In this document: one piece after another, positions 43,245 to 53,800 of the stretch
Layout: each line of letters begins with the position of its first letter
Position numbering within the stretch: position 1 is the first letter of the stretch
Assembly (NCBI RefSeq): GCF_003254475.1
Contig: NZ_QFYQ01000001.1
Location: forward strand, 992,001 to 1,056,000
From: Phenylobacterium soli
Lineage (GTDB): Bacteria > Pseudomonadota > Alphaproteobacteria > Caulobacterales > Caulobacteraceae
Length of the DNA: 64,000 nt
Reading direction: 5' to 3'
Notes under the pieces: model-generated
The model's input: the letters and a program-made list of their open reading frames with translations, nothing else
Told to the model about the DNA's origin: nothing
Database searches by the model: none
Program-made: the position numbers and the translations under genes

Positions 43245-44462
43245 ATGAACGCGATCCTCATCGTCGCCATCCTCGCAGGCGCTGCGGCGCTGGGCGGTGT
43301 CCTGTGGGCCTTCAAGGAGCGGCTGCGCGCCGCCACCGCCGAGGCGCGGGTGGCCCTGCTGGAAGAACAGGCCGTGCTGGTGCGCGACCAGGCCGCCCGC
43401 TCGGCCGAGAGCGTCGCCGAGGCGATCCTGAAGCGCAACGAGGAGGTGCTGCACAACCGCGAGCAGCTCGTGCAGGCCAAGCTGGAGGCGCAGCTCAAGC
43501 CGGTCGCCGAGACCCTGCAGAAGTACCAGGAGCAGCTCGCCGCCGTGGAGAAGGTCCGCGCGGAAGAGACCGGCGGCCTTAAGGAGCAGATCGCAGCCCT
43601 GCTGCAGGCCTCGACGGCCACCCAGGACGAGGCGCGCAAGCTCTCGGCCGCCCTTCGCCGCGGGGCGGGCGTCCAGGGCCGCTGGGGCGAGCAGACCCTG
43701 CGCAACGTGCTGGAGGCGGCGGGTCTGTCGCATCGCTACGACTTCGAGGAGCAGACCTCCACGGACACGGACGAGGGGCGCCGACGGCCCGACGTCACCG
43801 TGCGCCTGCCCGGCGGGGCGGTGTTCGTGATCGACGCCAAGTGCTCGCTGAACGCCTTCCTCGAGCTGCAGGAGGCGGCCGACGAGGCCGGCCGCGCCGC
43901 CGCACTCGGCCGCCACGTGCAGAGCGTGCGCAGCCACATCCAGGGCCTCTCGGCCAAGGCCTACTGGGATCAGTTCGAGCACTCGCCGGACTTCGTCGCC
44001 ATGTTCATCCCTGGGGATTCGATCCTGGCGGCGGCCCTCGACCACGCGCCCGACCTGATGACGGAGGCGATGGACAAGCGGGTGGTGATCGTCACCCCCT
44101 CGACGCTCTTCGCCCTGTGCAAGGCGGTGGCCTACGGCTGGCGGGTCGAGGAGCAGGCGGCCAACGCGCGCAAGATCGCCGACCTCGGGCGGGAGCTCTA
44201 CAAGCGCATCGCCGTGATGGGCGGCCACGCCAGCTCGGTGGGCAAGGCGCTGGAGGCGGCGGTGAGCCGCTACAACCAGTTCGTCGGCTCGCTGGAAACC
44301 CAGGTGCTGACCCAGGCCCGCCGCTTCGAGGACCTGAAGGTCGACCACGAGGGCAAGGAAGTGCCGCAGCTGGAGGCGCTGGAGAGCGCCGTGCGCCCGA
44401 TCACCAAGCTTTCCAAGGGCGAGTCGCCGCAGGTGCGGCTGGTGGCCGGCGAAGAAGGCTAG
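43245..44462 (+). CDS. rmuC: DNA recombination protein RmuC homologue
   Basis: A 405-residue protein with an N-terminal membrane anchor (residues 3-22), a long coiled coil (about 25-130) and the RmuC nuclease-like domain (about 140-360) with [17 protein letters not shown] and [11 protein letters not shown], the latter resembling PD-(D/E)XK active sites. RmuC limits DNA inversions at short inverted repeats in E. coli; the biochemistry is unsettled. It precedes def by 53 bases. Confidence 0.93.
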   Translation: MNAILIVAILAGAAALGGVLWAFKERLRAATAEARVALLEEQAVLVRDQAARSAESVAEAILKRNEEVLHNREQLVQAKLEAQLKPVAETLQKYQEQLAAVEKVRAEETGGLKEQIAALLQASTATQDEARKLSAALRRGAGVQGRWGEQTLRNVLEAAGLSHRYDFEEQTSTDTDEGRRRPDVTVRLPGGAVFVIDAKCSLNAFLELQEAADEAGRAAALGRHVQSVRSHIQGLSAKAYWDQFEHSPDFVAMFIPGDSILAAALDHAPDLMTEAMDKRVVIVTPSTLFALCKAVAYGWRVEEQAANARKIADLGRELYKRIAVMGGHASSVGKALEAAVSRYNQFVGSLETQVLTQARRFEDLKVDHEGKEVPQLEALESAVRPITKLSKGESPQVRLVAGEEG

Positions 44463-44515
44463 GGTGGCGATGTCCCACCTTGACGCTCGGGATTAGGCCC
44501 CCTACCTCGCTCGCC

Positions 44516-45025
44516 ATGGCCATCCGCGAAATCCTTGTCGTGCCGAACCCCGTCCTCAAGCAGGTCTCCGAGCCTGTGGAGAAGGTCGACGACGCGCTGC
44601 GCGCGCTCATGGATGACATGCTGGAGACCATGTACGACGCCCCCGGCATCGGCCTCGCCGCCATCCAGATCGGCGTGCCCAAGCAGGTGATCGTCATGGA
44701 CCTGGCCCGCGAGGGCGAGGACAAGCAGCCGCGCTACTTCGTGAACCCGGAGATCATCTGGGAGTCCGAGGACACCGCCCCCTATGAGGAGGGCTGCCTG
44801 TCGATCCCGGAGATCTACGAGGAGGTCGAGCGGCCGGCGCGGGTGAAGCTGCGTTACCTCAACTACCAGGGCGAACAGGTGGAGGAGGACGCCGAGGGCC
44901 TCTTCGCCGTCTGCATCCAGCACGAGATGGACCACCTCAAGGGCGTGCTCTTCATCGACCACCTGTCGCGGCTGAAGCGCGAGCAGGCGGTGAAGAAGGT
45001 CAAGAAGCTCGTCCGGGCCGCCTAG
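44516..45025 (+). CDS. def: Peptide deformylase
   Basis: Def removes the formyl group from nascent proteins. The 169-residue enzyme has the three family motifs: [19 protein letters not shown] (metal Cys) and HEMDHLKG (metal His residues and catalytic Glu). It usually forms an operon with fmt; here the two are separated by one small gene on the opposite strand. Confidence 0.96.
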   Translation: MAIREILVVPNPVLKQVSEPVEKVDDALRALMDDMLETMYDAPGIGLAAIQIGVPKQVIVMDLAREGEDKQPRYFVNPEIIWESEDTAPYEEGCLSIPEIYEEVERPARVKLRYLNYQGEQVEEDAEGLFAVCIQHEMDHLKGVLFIDHLSRLKREQAVKKVKKLVRAA

Positions 45026-45031
45026 GGCGGA

Positions 45032-45400
45032 CTATTTCTTCGCCTCGCTCGTATTCGACGCGCTGTCGGTCTTGTCCTTCTTGGACGCATCCTTCACGGC
45101 GTGGCCGAGGTCCTTCAGCGAGCCCTTCAGCTCGTCGGCGGCCTTCTTGACTTCCGGGTCCTTGGCGATCGCCTTCAGGTCGTTGCCGCTCTTCTTGGCG
45201 CTTTCCTTGACATCCTCGCCGAGCTTCTTGGCTTCGGTCTTCACGTCCTCGGTGGCGTTGGAGGCGCTGGACTTGACGTCGGCCGCCGTGGCGCTCGCCT
45301 CGGTGTTGGTCTTCTGCTGGTCGGCCTTGCTGCAGCCGGCGACGGCGAAGACGAGTCCCAGCACGGCGGCGGTGATCAGGGTCCGGTTCGAGGTGGTCAT
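45032..45400 (-). CDS. Small Lys/Ala-rich lipoprotein with LEA-like repeats
   Basis: A 122-residue lipoprotein: signal sequence with lipobox VAGCS, then a highly charged, low-complexity helical region. Repeats with the pattern DVK-x-x-AKK-x-G-x-D-x-K recur about every 11-14 residues (for example EDVKTEAKKLGEDVKESAKK), similar to group 3 late-embryogenesis-abundant proteins and to desiccation or envelope-stress proteins. No family is assigned. It lies antisense between def and fmt and ends seven bases from def. Confidence 0.75.
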   Translation of the reverse strand: MTTSNRTLITAAVLGLVFAVAGCSKADQQKTNTEASATAADVKSSASNATEDVKTEAKKLGEDVKESAKKSGNDLKAIAKDPEVKKAADELKGSLKDLGHAVKDASKKDKTDSASNTSEAKK

Positions 45401-45497
45401 GCAGCGCCTCCTGAGGTCGGGCTTCTAACTGCCAAGCTTGGCCGGCGGTTCCGTCGCCGATTTTGCACGGGACCGCGCGGACCGCTACATGGCCGCC

Positions 45498-46424
45498 ATG
45501 CGCCTCGCCTTCCTCGGCACCCCCGACTTCGCCGTCGCCTCGCTCAAGCGCCTCGTGGAGGCGGGCTTCGAGGTGGCCTGCGTCTATTCCCAACCGCCGG
45601 CCCCGCGCGGCCGCGGGCACGAGCTGAAGCCCTCGCCGGTCCACGCCTACGCCGAGAGCCAGGGCATCCCCGTGCGCACCCCCGCCTCCATGCGCGACCC
45701 CGCCGAGATCGCCGCTTTCCAGGCGCTGGACCTCGAGGCCGCGGTGGTGGTGGCGTTCGGCCAGATCCTTCCGCGCGAGGTGCTGGAGGCGCCGCGCCTG
45801 GGCGCCTTCAACCTGCACGGCTCGCTGCTGCCGCGCTGGCGGGGCGCCGCGCCGATCCAGCGCGCCGTGATGGCCGGCGATCCAGTGACCGGCGTTCAGG
45901 TGATGCGCATGAGCGAGGGTCTCGACGAGGGGCCGATCATCGCGACCGAGACCCTGCGCATCGGCCCGCTCGACACCGCCCAGACCGTCCACGACCGCAT
46001 GGCTGAGGCCGGCGCGGAGCTGCTCGTCCGCACCCTGCCGTTGATCGCGCGCGGGGAGGCGACCGAGACGCCGCAGGCGGCCGAGGGCGTCACCTACGCC
46101 AAGAAGATCCGGCCCAGGGAGGCGCGCATCGAGTGGGTGAGGCCCGGCCGCGAGGTGGACGCCAGGATCCGCGGCCTCTCGCCCTATCCCGGCGCCTGGT
46201 TCGAGCTGCCGACGGACAAGGGGCCTGTGCGGGTCAAGGTGCTGCTCTCGACCTTCGAGGACGCCGAGGGCGTGCCGGGCGAGGTGCTCGACGAGCGCCT
46301 GCTGGTGGCCTGCGGCGAGGGCGCAGTGCGCCTCCTGAAGGTCCAGCGCGAGGGACGCGGCGCGCAGGACGCCGAGGTCTTCCTGCGGGGCCAGGCCGTG
46401 GCGCCCGGGACGAAGCTTTCCTGA
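45498..46424 (+). CDS. fmt: Methionyl-tRNA formyltransferase
   Basis: Fmt formylates initiator Met-tRNA using 10-formyl-tetrahydrofolate. The 308-residue protein begins [13 protein letters not shown] and contains [20 protein letters not shown] with the catalytic Asn and His, then a C-terminal tRNA-binding domain with the [10 protein letters not shown] motif. ATG 45498 fits the family start; ATG 45489 is three codons upstream. The stop overlaps truA (TGATG). Confidence 0.95.
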   Translation: MRLAFLGTPDFAVASLKRLVEAGFEVACVYSQPPAPRGRGHELKPSPVHAYAESQGIPVRTPASMRDPAEIAAFQALDLEAAVVVAFGQILPREVLEAPRLGAFNLHGSLLPRWRGAAPIQRAVMAGDPVTGVQVMRMSEGLDEGPIIATETLRIGPLDTAQTVHDRMAEAGAELLVRTLPLIARGEATETPQAAEGVTYAKKIRPREARIEWVRPGREVDARIRGLSPYPGAWFELPTDKGPVRVKVLLSTFEDAEGVPGEVLDERLLVACGEGAVRLLKVQREGRGAQDAEVFLRGQAVAPGTKLS

Positions 46425-47167
46425 TGCCCCGCTACCGCCTCCTCGTCGAGTACGACGGCCGGCCCTATCACGGCTTCCAGGCGCAGGGCGCGCTGCCCTC
46501 GGTGCAGGCCTCCATCGAGCGGGCGGTGAAGGCGTTCTGCGGCCAGGCGCTGCGCCTCCAGGCGGCGGGGCGCACCGACACCGGCGTGCACGCCAGTGGC
46601 CAGGTGGTCCACGTCGACCTCGAAAAGGAGTGGCGGCCGGACGTGGTGCGCGATGCGCTGAACGCCCACCTCGTGCCCGAGCCGATCGCCATCCTGTCCG
46701 CGCAGGTGGCGCCGGAGGGTTGGCACGCCCGCTTCTCGGCCACCGAGCGGCGCTACCTCTACCGGATCCTCAACCGCCGCAGCCCGCCGGCGCTCGACCA
46801 GGGCCGCGTCTGGCACGTCAAGAAGCCGCTCGACGCGGCCGCGATGCACGCGGCCGCCCAGGCCCTCGTCGGCCACCACGACTTCACCACCTTCCGCGAC
46901 CTGCAGTGCCAGGCGAAGTCGCCGATGAAGACGCTGGACCTCGCCGCCGTGCGCCGCGAGGGCGACGAGGTGCTCCTGGAGTTCGCCTCTCGCTCCTTCC
47001 TGCACCGGCAGGTCCGGTCGATGACCGGCACTCTGGCCGAGGTCGGCGTCGGCCGCTGGACGGCCGAGGATCTGAAGACGGCGCTGGAAGCGCGCGACCG
47101 CCGCGCCTGCGGGCCCGTGGCTCCCGCCGAGGGGCTCTATCTGATGGGGGTGGGGTACGGGGACTGA
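46424..47167 (+). CDS. truA: tRNA pseudouridine(38-40) synthase
   Basis: TruA makes pseudouridine in the anticodon stem of many tRNAs. The 247-residue protein has the catalytic Asp in GRTDTGVHA, the N-terminal [12 protein letters not shown] and the C-terminal [10 protein letters not shown] motif. It overlaps the fmt stop by one base, so fmt and truA are translated from one message. Confidence 0.95.
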   Translation: MPRYRLLVEYDGRPYHGFQAQGALPSVQASIERAVKAFCGQALRLQAAGRTDTGVHASGQVVHVDLEKEWRPDVVRDALNAHLVPEPIAILSAQVAPEGWHARFSATERRYLYRILNRRSPPALDQGRVWHVKKPLDAAAMHAAAQALVGHHDFTTFRDLQCQAKSPMKTLDLAAVRREGDEVLLEFASRSFLHRQVRSMTGTLAEVGVGRWTAEDLKTALEARDRRACGPVAPAEGLYLMGVGYGD

Positions 47168-47170
47168 GGT

Positions 47171-47286
47171 CCTCCCCTTCAGGGGGAGGTGGCCCGGAGG
47201 GCCGGAGGGGGTTGAAGCCCGCGAGCGCCTGACGCCCTGCCCTTCAACCCCCTCAGTCGCTTCGCGACAGCTCCCCCTAAGGGGAG
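47171..47286. repeat. Multi-hairpin intergenic repeat between truA and dapE
   Basis: At least five stems: CCTCCCC/GGGGAGG (47171-47189), GGCCC/GGGCC (47191-47203), a 13-bp pair GAGGGGGTTGAAG / CTTCAACCCCCTC spanning about 47205-47253, GTCGC/GCGAC, and CTCCCC/GGGGAG at the far end (47271-47286). The arrangement matches a family of palindromic intergenic repeats widespread in Caulobacterales. A relative lies at 9309-9404. Confidence 0.75.
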
Positions 47287-47291
47287 CATCT

Positions 47292-48437
47292 TCAACCGCC
47301 GAACGCCGCGAAATACCGCTCGATCAGGCGCTCGTAGACGGCCTGGAGCATCTGGATCTCGGCGACCGGGGCGCGCTCGTCCACCTGGTGCATGGTCTTG
47401 CCGACGAGGCCCAGCTCCACCACCGGGCAGAGGGCGCGGATGAAGCGGGCGTCGGAGGTGCCGCCGGAGGTGGAGAGCTCCGGATCGCGGCCGGAGACGT
47501 CGCGCACGGCGGCGGCGACCACATCGGTGAACGGGCCGGGTTCGGTGAGGAAGGCCTCGCCGCTGATCTGCGGCACGACCTTGACCTGGCAGCGGGTCCC
47601 TTCGGCCGCCTTGCCCGCTTCTGCGGCGATCCAGTCGGCCAGGGCCTGGCCGGTGTGGTTCGGGTTGAAGCGGATGTTGAGACGGGCCCGCGCCGCGGCC
47701 GGGATGACGTTGGTCGCGCTGTTGGGCATGTCGATCCAGGTGACCTCGAGGTTCGAGGGCTGGAACTCCGGATAGCCCTCGTCCAGCACTCGCGCCTGCA
47801 GGGCCGCCAGGATCGGGATCAGCACGCGGGCCGGGTTGGCGGCGCGCTGTGGATAAGCCACGTGGCCCTGGATGCCGGTGACCTCGATCTCGGCGTTGAT
47901 CGACCCGCGCCGTCCGACCTTGACCATGTCACCGAAGGTCTCCGAGGAAGTCGGCTCCCCGACCACGCAGTGGTCGATGACCTCGCCCTCGGCGGCGAGG
48001 GCCTCCACCACCTTCTTCGTCCCGTCGAGGGCCACGCCCTCCTCGTCGCCCGTGATCAGGAAGGAGAGCGAGCCCTTCACCTGGCCCGCGGAGATGGCTT
48101 TGGCGGCGGCGGCGGCGAAGGCTGCGATGGCGCTCTTCATGTCCACCGCGCCCCGGCCGATCAGCACCCCGTCGGTCACGTCGGCGGCGAAGGCGTCCTT
48201 GGACCAGGCGGCCGTGTCGCCCACCGGCACCACGTCGGTGTGGCCGGCGAAACAGAGGTTGGGGCGGGCGGTCCCATAGCGGGCGTAGAGGTTCTCGATC
48301 TGGCCGAACCGCATGCGGCGGCAGGAAAAGCCGAGGCTCTTGAGCGTCGTTTCCACCAGGTCCATGGCCCCGGCGTCGGCCGGGGTGACGGACGGCTTGC
48401 GGATCAGCTCCCGCGTGAGGTCGACGGCGTCGATCAA
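47292..48437 (-). CDS. dapE: Succinyl-diaminopimelate desuccinylase
   Basis: DapE hydrolyses N-succinyl-LL-diaminopimelate on the route to lysine and peptidoglycan. The 381-residue enzyme shows the M20 metallopeptidase motifs: metal His in CFAGHTDVVPVGD, bridging Asp in GRGAVDMKS, the catalytic and ligand Glu residues in TGDEEG and CVVGEPTSS, and the late His in KTMHQVDE. The start is set at TTG 48437, where family similarity begins and an AAAGG site precedes; upstream in-frame codons would overlap the divergent cupin gene. dapD lies nearby. Confidence 0.94.
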   Translation of the reverse strand: MIDAVDLTRELIRKPSVTPADAGAMDLVETTLKSLGFSCRRMRFGQIENLYARYGTARPNLCFAGHTDVVPVGDTAAWSKDAFAADVTDGVLIGRGAVDMKSAIAAFAAAAAKAISAGQVKGSLSFLITGDEEGVALDGTKKVVEALAAEGEVIDHCVVGEPTSSETFGDMVKVGRRGSINAEIEVTGIQGHVAYPQRAANPARVLIPILAALQARVLDEGYPEFQPSNLEVTWIDMPNSATNVIPAAARARLNIRFNPNHTGQALADWIAAEAGKAAEGTRCQVKVVPQISGEAFLTEPGPFTDVVAAAVRDVSGRDPELSTSGGTSDARFIRALCPVVELGLVGKTMHQVDERAPVAEIQMLQAVYERLIERYFAAFGG

Positions 48438-48495
48438 GCTCGAACCTTTGCCTTCGAGTTCATAAGTAGGGCTCTTCCTAGAGCATGAGGGGCCC

Positions 48496-48960
48496 ATGCC
48501 CAAGATCGACATCGACAAGGCGCCGACCCGGTTCGGCACGGCATATCCGCCGCCCTACGACGAGCCCTGCCGCGGGCGGCGGCGCTGGCAGCTCGGCGAC
48601 GCGGGCGGGCTCAGCCAGTTCGGCGTCAACCTGATGCGGCTGCCGCCGGGCCAGTGGTCGAGCCAGCGCCACTGGCACACCCACGAGGACGAGTTCGTCT
48701 GGATCGTCGAGGGCGAGGTGGTGCTGGTCACCGACGACGGCGAACAGGTGCTGCGGGCCGGCGACTGCGCGGCCTTCCCGGCGGGCGCGCCGGACGGCCA
48801 CCACCTGCAGAACCGGTCCGACCGCGAGGCCGTGCTGCTGGAGGTGGGCTCGCGCCGGCCGGCCGAGGACGCCTGCGACTATCCCGACCTCGACATGCTG
48901 ACCGATCCCGCCACCGACCTCTACCTGCACCGGGACGGCACGCCCTATCCGGCGAAGTAG
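48496..48960 (+). CDS. Cupin-domain protein
   Basis: A 154-residue single cupin. Metal-binding residues are visible in the first motif (RHWHTHEDEFVWIVEGE) and the second (PDGHH). The C-terminal YPDLDMLTD...YLHRDGTPY is seen in a subgroup often annotated as sugar- or transcription-linked cupins. Enzymatic function is unknown. It is divergent from dapE with a 58-base gap and convergent to dapD. Confidence 0.85.
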   Translation: MPKIDIDKAPTRFGTAYPPPYDEPCRGRRRWQLGDAGGLSQFGVNLMRLPPGQWSSQRHWHTHEDEFVWIVEGEVVLVTDDGEQVLRAGDCAAFPAGAPDGHHLQNRSDREAVLLEVGSRRPAEDACDYPDLDMLTDPATDLYLHRDGTPYPAK

Positions 48961-48989
48961 CCCCCCTTCTCCGAAAGGGGAGTAGGACC

Positions 48990-49817
<828 letters not shown>

Positions 49818-49831
49818 GGAGATGCTTTCGT

Positions 49832-50503
49832 TCAGGCGGCTTGCTTGAGCCGCGCGCCGCTGAGGAACGGCGCGAGCTTGTCGGTCCGGTGGTGCACGAA
49901 GGGGGCGGTGGAGGCGGGCGCGTGCGGGCCCACCAGCACGGTGGTCATGCCGAGGTCCGCGGCGGGCGCCAGGTTGCGCTCGCTGTCCTCGAAGAAGGCG
50001 GCGGCGGCGGGCTCGACGCCATGCTCGGCGCTCATCCGCCGGAACGGGGCCGGATCGGGCTTGGGCGTGTAGTCGAAGGAGCCGATGTGGAAGACGTCGT
50101 CGAACAGCGACGCCAGCCCCAGCCGCTCCAGCACGCGACGGGCGTGGATGTCGTCGGCGTTGGTGAAGATCAGCCGCCGGCCGGGCAGGCGGGCGATGGC
50201 GGCGATCAGCGCCGGGTCGTGGGCCAGGCTCTCCAGCGACATGTCGTGGAACAGGGCGTGGAATTCCGCCGGGTCGACGCCATGGTTGAGCATCAGGCCG
50301 CGCAGCGTCAGGCCGTGCTCCGCCAGGTACTGCTTCTGGAGGCGGTAGGCCTCGTCCCGCGGCAGGCCGGTGACCTTCTCCACGAAGGCCGTCATCCGCC
50401 CCTCGATCTCGCGCATGAAGCCGCTCTCGACCGGGTAGAGAGTGTTGTCCAGGTCGAAGAGCCAGGTGTCCACGTGGCGCAGATCGGGGGTCTGGTCGCT
50501 CAT
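49832..50503 (-). CDS. HAD-superfamily pyrimidine 5'-nucleotidase-like phosphatase
   Basis: A 223-residue HAD hydrolase with the nucleophile motif [12 protein letters not shown], motif II FTNADD and a C-terminal [12 protein letters not shown]. This matches the Sdt1/pyrimidine 5'-nucleotidase group that removes phosphate from UMP or CMP or from sugar phosphates. Its ATG overlaps the argB stop (ATGA), so it is translated with argB; a dephosphorylation role in arginine or lysine synthesis is possible but unproven. Confidence 0.9.
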   Translation of the reverse strand: MSDQTPDLRHVDTWLFDLDNTLYPVESGFMREIEGRMTAFVEKVTGLPRDEAYRLQKQYLAEHGLTLRGLMLNHGVDPAEFHALFHDMSLESLAHDPALIAAIARLPGRRLIFTNADDIHARRVLERLGLASLFDDVFHIGSFDYTPKPDPAPFRRMSAEHGVEPAAAAFFEDSERNLAPAADLGMTTVLVGPHAPASTAPFVHHRTDKLAPFLSGARLKQAA

Positions 50504-51432
50504 CGGCAGATCAGCGTTCCGGCCCCGTGCTCGGTGAAGAGCTCGACCAGCATGGCGTGGGGCCGTCGGCCGTCCAGGATGACCACCGCCTCGACGCCCG
50601 CCTCGACGGCGTGGATGGCGGTCTCGAGCTTGGGGATCATGCCGCCGGTGGCGACGCCGTCGGCGATCGCCTTCTTGGCCTCGGCGACGGTCAGCTGGCG
50701 GATCAGCTCGCCGTTCTTGTCGAGCACCCCGGCGACATCGGTCAGCAGCAGCATGCGCTTGGCGTTGAGCGCGCCGGCCAGGGCGCCGGCCACGGTGTCC
50801 GCGTTGATGTTGTAGGTCTCGCCGGTCGCCGAGACGCCGATCGGGGCGACCACCGGGATGTAGTCCTCCTCGGCGTAGATCAGGGCCTGGATCAGCTTGG
50901 GGTCGATCTTCTTGGGCTCGCCGACGAAGCCGAGGTCGACGATACGCTCCTCGTCGCTGTCCGGGTCCTTCTTGGTCCGCTGGACCTTCTCGACGGTGAT
51001 CAGCCGGGCGTCCTTGCCCGAGAGGCCCACGCCGCGCACGTCGGCCTCGGCGCCCGCCTGGGTGATCCAGGAGGCGATCTCCTTGTTGATCGCGCCGGAG
51101 AGGACCATCTCGGCCACCTCCATGGTCGCCTCGTCGGTGACCCGCAGTCCGTCGACGAAGGTCGACTTCACGCCCGCCTTGGCCAGCCAGGCGGAGATCT
51201 GCGGCCCGCCGCCGTGGACCACCACCGGATGGACGCCCAGCATCTTGAGCAGCACCGCGTCGGCGGCGAACAGCTTGGCGACCTGCTCCTCGCCCATGGC
51301 GTGGCCGCCGTACTTGATGACCACGGTGGAGCGGTCATAGGTCTGGATGTAGGGCAAGGCCTCGGCGAGGGTCTTGGCCGTGGCCCATCCCTGACCTTCC
51401 TGAGCTTGGCCTTCTTGCTTCTCGTCGCTCAA
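50500..51432 (-). CDS. argB: Acetylglutamate kinase
   Basis: ArgB phosphorylates N-acetylglutamate, the second step of arginine synthesis. The 310-residue protein contains [17 protein letters not shown] and the [13 protein letters not shown] and GGMIPKLE motifs of the amino acid kinase family, plus an N-terminal helix (about 20-35) as in the arginine-inhibited hexameric type. The start is TTG 51432 behind GGAGAGG with nine bases spacing; no suitable ATG exists near it. It heads the argB-HAD-dapD group. Confidence 0.94.
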   Translation of the reverse strand: MSDEKQEGQAQEGQGWATAKTLAEALPYIQTYDRSTVVIKYGGHAMGEEQVAKLFAADAVLLKMLGVHPVVVHGGGPQISAWLAKAGVKSTFVDGLRVTDEATMEVAEMVLSGAINKEIASWITQAGAEADVRGVGLSGKDARLITVEKVQRTKKDPDSDEERIVDLGFVGEPKKIDPKLIQALIYAEEDYIPVVAPIGVSATGETYNINADTVAGALAGALNAKRMLLLTDVAGVLDKNGELIRQLTVAEAKKAIADGVATGGMIPKLETAIHAVEAGVEAVVILDGRRPHAMLVELFTEHGAGTLICR

Positions 51433-51547
51433 CGTGGCGGCCCTCTCCAACTTTCGGGCGTCCCGATAGCGGACGGCGGCCCCCCTGTCACCTTCGCGCG
51501 CGCGTGCTAAGCCATGCGCTTCAGTAGAGTTCGCGTGGGGGTTCCCG

Positions 51548-52843
51548 ATGAAGATGTCGAGCGTGGCGGCCGCGGTTGCGGCCGGGTGGGTGGCTGCGTG
51601 CCTGGCTAGCGGGGCGGCCGAGGCCAAGACGGTGGCGGTCGCCGCCGACCGGCTGCTGGATGTGGCCACCGGCAAGTACGTCGACAAGCCGCTGGTCATC
51701 GTCACCGACGCGCGGATCACCGCGGTCGGTCATCAGGGCGATGCGGCGCCGGCCGGCGCGGAGCGGGTCGACCTGCCCGGCGTGACCCTGCTGCCGGGCC
51801 TGATCGACATGCACGTCCACCTGACGTCCTCGCCGCTCTACTCCGGCTACAACTACCTGCAGTTCACCGACAGCTTCTGGCCGATCATCGCCACCCGGCA
51901 CGCCAAGGCGACGCTCGAGGCGGGCTTCACCACGGTGCGCAACGTGGGCTCGGAGAACTACGAGGACGTGGGCCTGAGGCAGGCGATCGACGAGGGCTTC
52001 ATCGAGGGGCCGCGGATCGATGCGGCCGCCTACGCCATCGGCTCCACGGGCGGTCACTGCGACTCGACCTTCTTCCCGCCATCGATGAATCAGCGCGAGC
52101 CCTCGGTGATCGACAGCCCCGACCAGGGCCGCCAGATGGTCCGCCAGATGCACAAGTACGGCGCGACGGTGATCAAGATCTGCGCCACGGGCGGGGTGTT
52201 CAGCCACGGCGACACGCCGGGCGCCCAGCAGCTCACCCTCGAAGAGATCAAGGCGATCGTCGACGAGGCGCACCGCACGGGGATGAAGGTCGCCGCCCAC
52301 GCCCACGGCGCCGAGGGCATCAAGGCCGCCATCCTCGGCGGCGTCGACACCATCGAGCACGTCTCCCTGGTCGACGACGAGGGCATCCGCCTCGCCGTCC
52401 AGAAGGGCGCCTGGTTCGGGATGGACATCTACAACACCGACTACACCCAGGCCGAGGGCGCCAAGAACGGGGTGCTGCCGGAGAACCTGAAGAAGGACCG
52501 CGACATCGGCGAGATCCAGCGCCAGAACTTCAGGAAGGCGCTGAAGGCCGGCGTGAAGATGATCTTCTCCTCCGACGCCGGCGTCTATCCGCACGGGACG
52601 AACGCCCGGCAGTTCGCGGTGATGGTGCGCTATGGCGCGAGCCCGCTGCAGGCGATCCAGACCGCCACGCTCAACGCGTCCCAGGCGCTCGGCGGCGAGT
52701 GGAGCCACGACGTGGGCCAAGTGGCCGTCGGCCGCTTCGGCGACATGGTCGGCGTGAAGGGAGATCCGCTCTCCGACGTCACGGTGCTGGAGCGGCCGGT
52801 GTTCGTGATGAAGGGCGGCGAGACGGTGGTCCGCCGCCCCTGA
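51548..52843 (+). CDS. Exported amidohydrolase (Xaa-Pro/Xaa-Arg dipeptidase-like)
   Basis: A 431-residue periplasmic binuclear metallohydrolase with signal peptide (ends ASGAAEA). Metal ligands: HVH in [10 protein letters not shown], the carboxylated-Lys region [26 protein letters not shown] and the final Asp in FSSDAGV. The group includes Caulobacter Cc2672-type prolidases that split dipeptides ending in Arg or Lys; exact specificity is not readable. It is convergent to the Tad cluster, five bases from tadC. Confidence 0.88.
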   Translation: MKMSSVAAAVAAGWVAACLASGAAEAKTVAVAADRLLDVATGKYVDKPLVIVTDARITAVGHQGDAAPAGAERVDLPGVTLLPGLIDMHVHLTSSPLYSGYNYLQFTDSFWPIIATRHAKATLEAGFTTVRNVGSENYEDVGLRQAIDEGFIEGPRIDAAAYAIGSTGGHCDSTFFPPSMNQREPSVIDSPDQGRQMVRQMHKYGATVIKICATGGVFSHGDTPGAQQLTLEEIKAIVDEAHRTGMKVAAHAHGAEGIKAAILGGVDTIEHVSLVDDEGIRLAVQKGAWFGMDIYNTDYTQAEGAKNGVLPENLKKDRDIGEIQRQNFRKALKAGVKMIFSSDAGVYPHGTNARQFAVMVRYGASPLQAIQTATLNASQALGGEWSHDVGQVAVGRFGDMVGVKGDPLSDVTVLERPVFVMKGGETVVRRP

Positions 52844-52847
52844 ATTC

Positions 52848-53795
52848 TCATCCGTTGCCGAACACGTGCGCCAGGCGGGCGGCGGCCGGCAGCATCAGCG
52901 CGCCGAGAAGGCACGGGAAGATGAAGATGATCAGCGGCACGGTCAGCTTGGCCGAGAGCGCGAGCGCCTTCTCTTCCGCCTTCAGCATCCGCTTGGAGCG
53001 CATGTCCTGGGAGAACACCGACAGGGTCTCGCCGAGGCTCGTGCCCATCTCCTCGGACTGGCGCAGCATGGTGGCCAGGGAGCGGGCGTCCTCGATGCCG
53101 AGCCGCTCGGCGAAGGCGGACCAGGCGTCCTTGCGGGCGCGGCCGGCGCGCAGCTCCAGGACCAGGAAACGCAGGTGCACGGTGAGGTTCGGGTAGCGGC
53201 GGACGAGTTCGTCGGTCACCCGGCTTACCGAGGCGTCGAGCGACAGGCCCGCCTCGACGCTGGCGACCAGCAGGTCGAGCAGGTCGGGGAAGCCGTCGGC
53301 GTATTCGCGCTCCCGCGCCGTGCGGCGCGACTTCAGCACCTGGTCCGGGCCGAAGATGGCGGCGCCGGCGAACAGGAAGGCGACCAGCAGGCCGCCCATG
53401 CCCTTGCCGCCGGCGATCAGCGGCAGGGTGAGGACGACGCAGATCGTGGCGATGACCAGGGTGGCGGCGCGGGCGCCGAGGTAGATCACCGGCGCCTCGC
53501 GGTTGTGGAAGCCGGCCTGCATCAGCCGGGTGCGGAGCAGCGACAGCTTGGCCGGGTCGCGTACCGCGCTCTGCTGGCCGAGACGGCGGACCCCGGCCAT
53601 CACCTGGCCGGCGATGACCCCGCTGGTCGGGGCGCGGCTGACCTCGGTCGGCGCGCCGCCGGCGGCGGCGAAGCGCGCCCGCCGGGCCGAGCGCAGGCGC
53701 AGCTCGCCGAAGGCGAGGAAAGCGCCGCCCCCCAGGGCCCCGACGACCAGCAGCAGGCCGACGGCGTAGATGAGGTTCTCGAGCGACATCGCCAT
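52848..53795 (-). CDS. tadC: Tad pilus inner-membrane platform protein TadC/CpaH
   Basis: A 315-residue type II secretion F-family protein. It has membrane segments near residues 8-28, 110-145 and 280-305, and the central GspF-type cytosolic domain (FPDLLDLLVASVEAGLSLDAS; MLRQSEEMGTSLGETL). With TadB it forms the platform through which the CpaF ATPase drives pilin assembly. ATG 53795 lies five bases after the tadB stop; an ATG at 53789 is an alternative. Confidence 0.92.
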   Translation of the reverse strand: MAMSLENLIYAVGLLLVVGALGGGAFLAFGELRLRSARRARFAAAGGAPTEVSRAPTSGVIAGQVMAGVRRLGQQSAVRDPAKLSLLRTRLMQAGFHNREAPVIYLGARAATLVIATICVVLTLPLIAGGKGMGGLLVAFLFAGAAIFGPDQVLKSRRTAREREYADGFPDLLDLLVASVEAGLSLDASVSRVTDELVRRYPNLTVHLRFLVLELRAGRARKDAWSAFAERLGIEDARSLATMLRQSEEMGTSLGETLSVFSQDMRSKRMLKAEEKALALSAKLTVPLIIFIFPCLLGALMLPAAARLAHVFGNG

Positions 53796-53800
53796 GGTCT

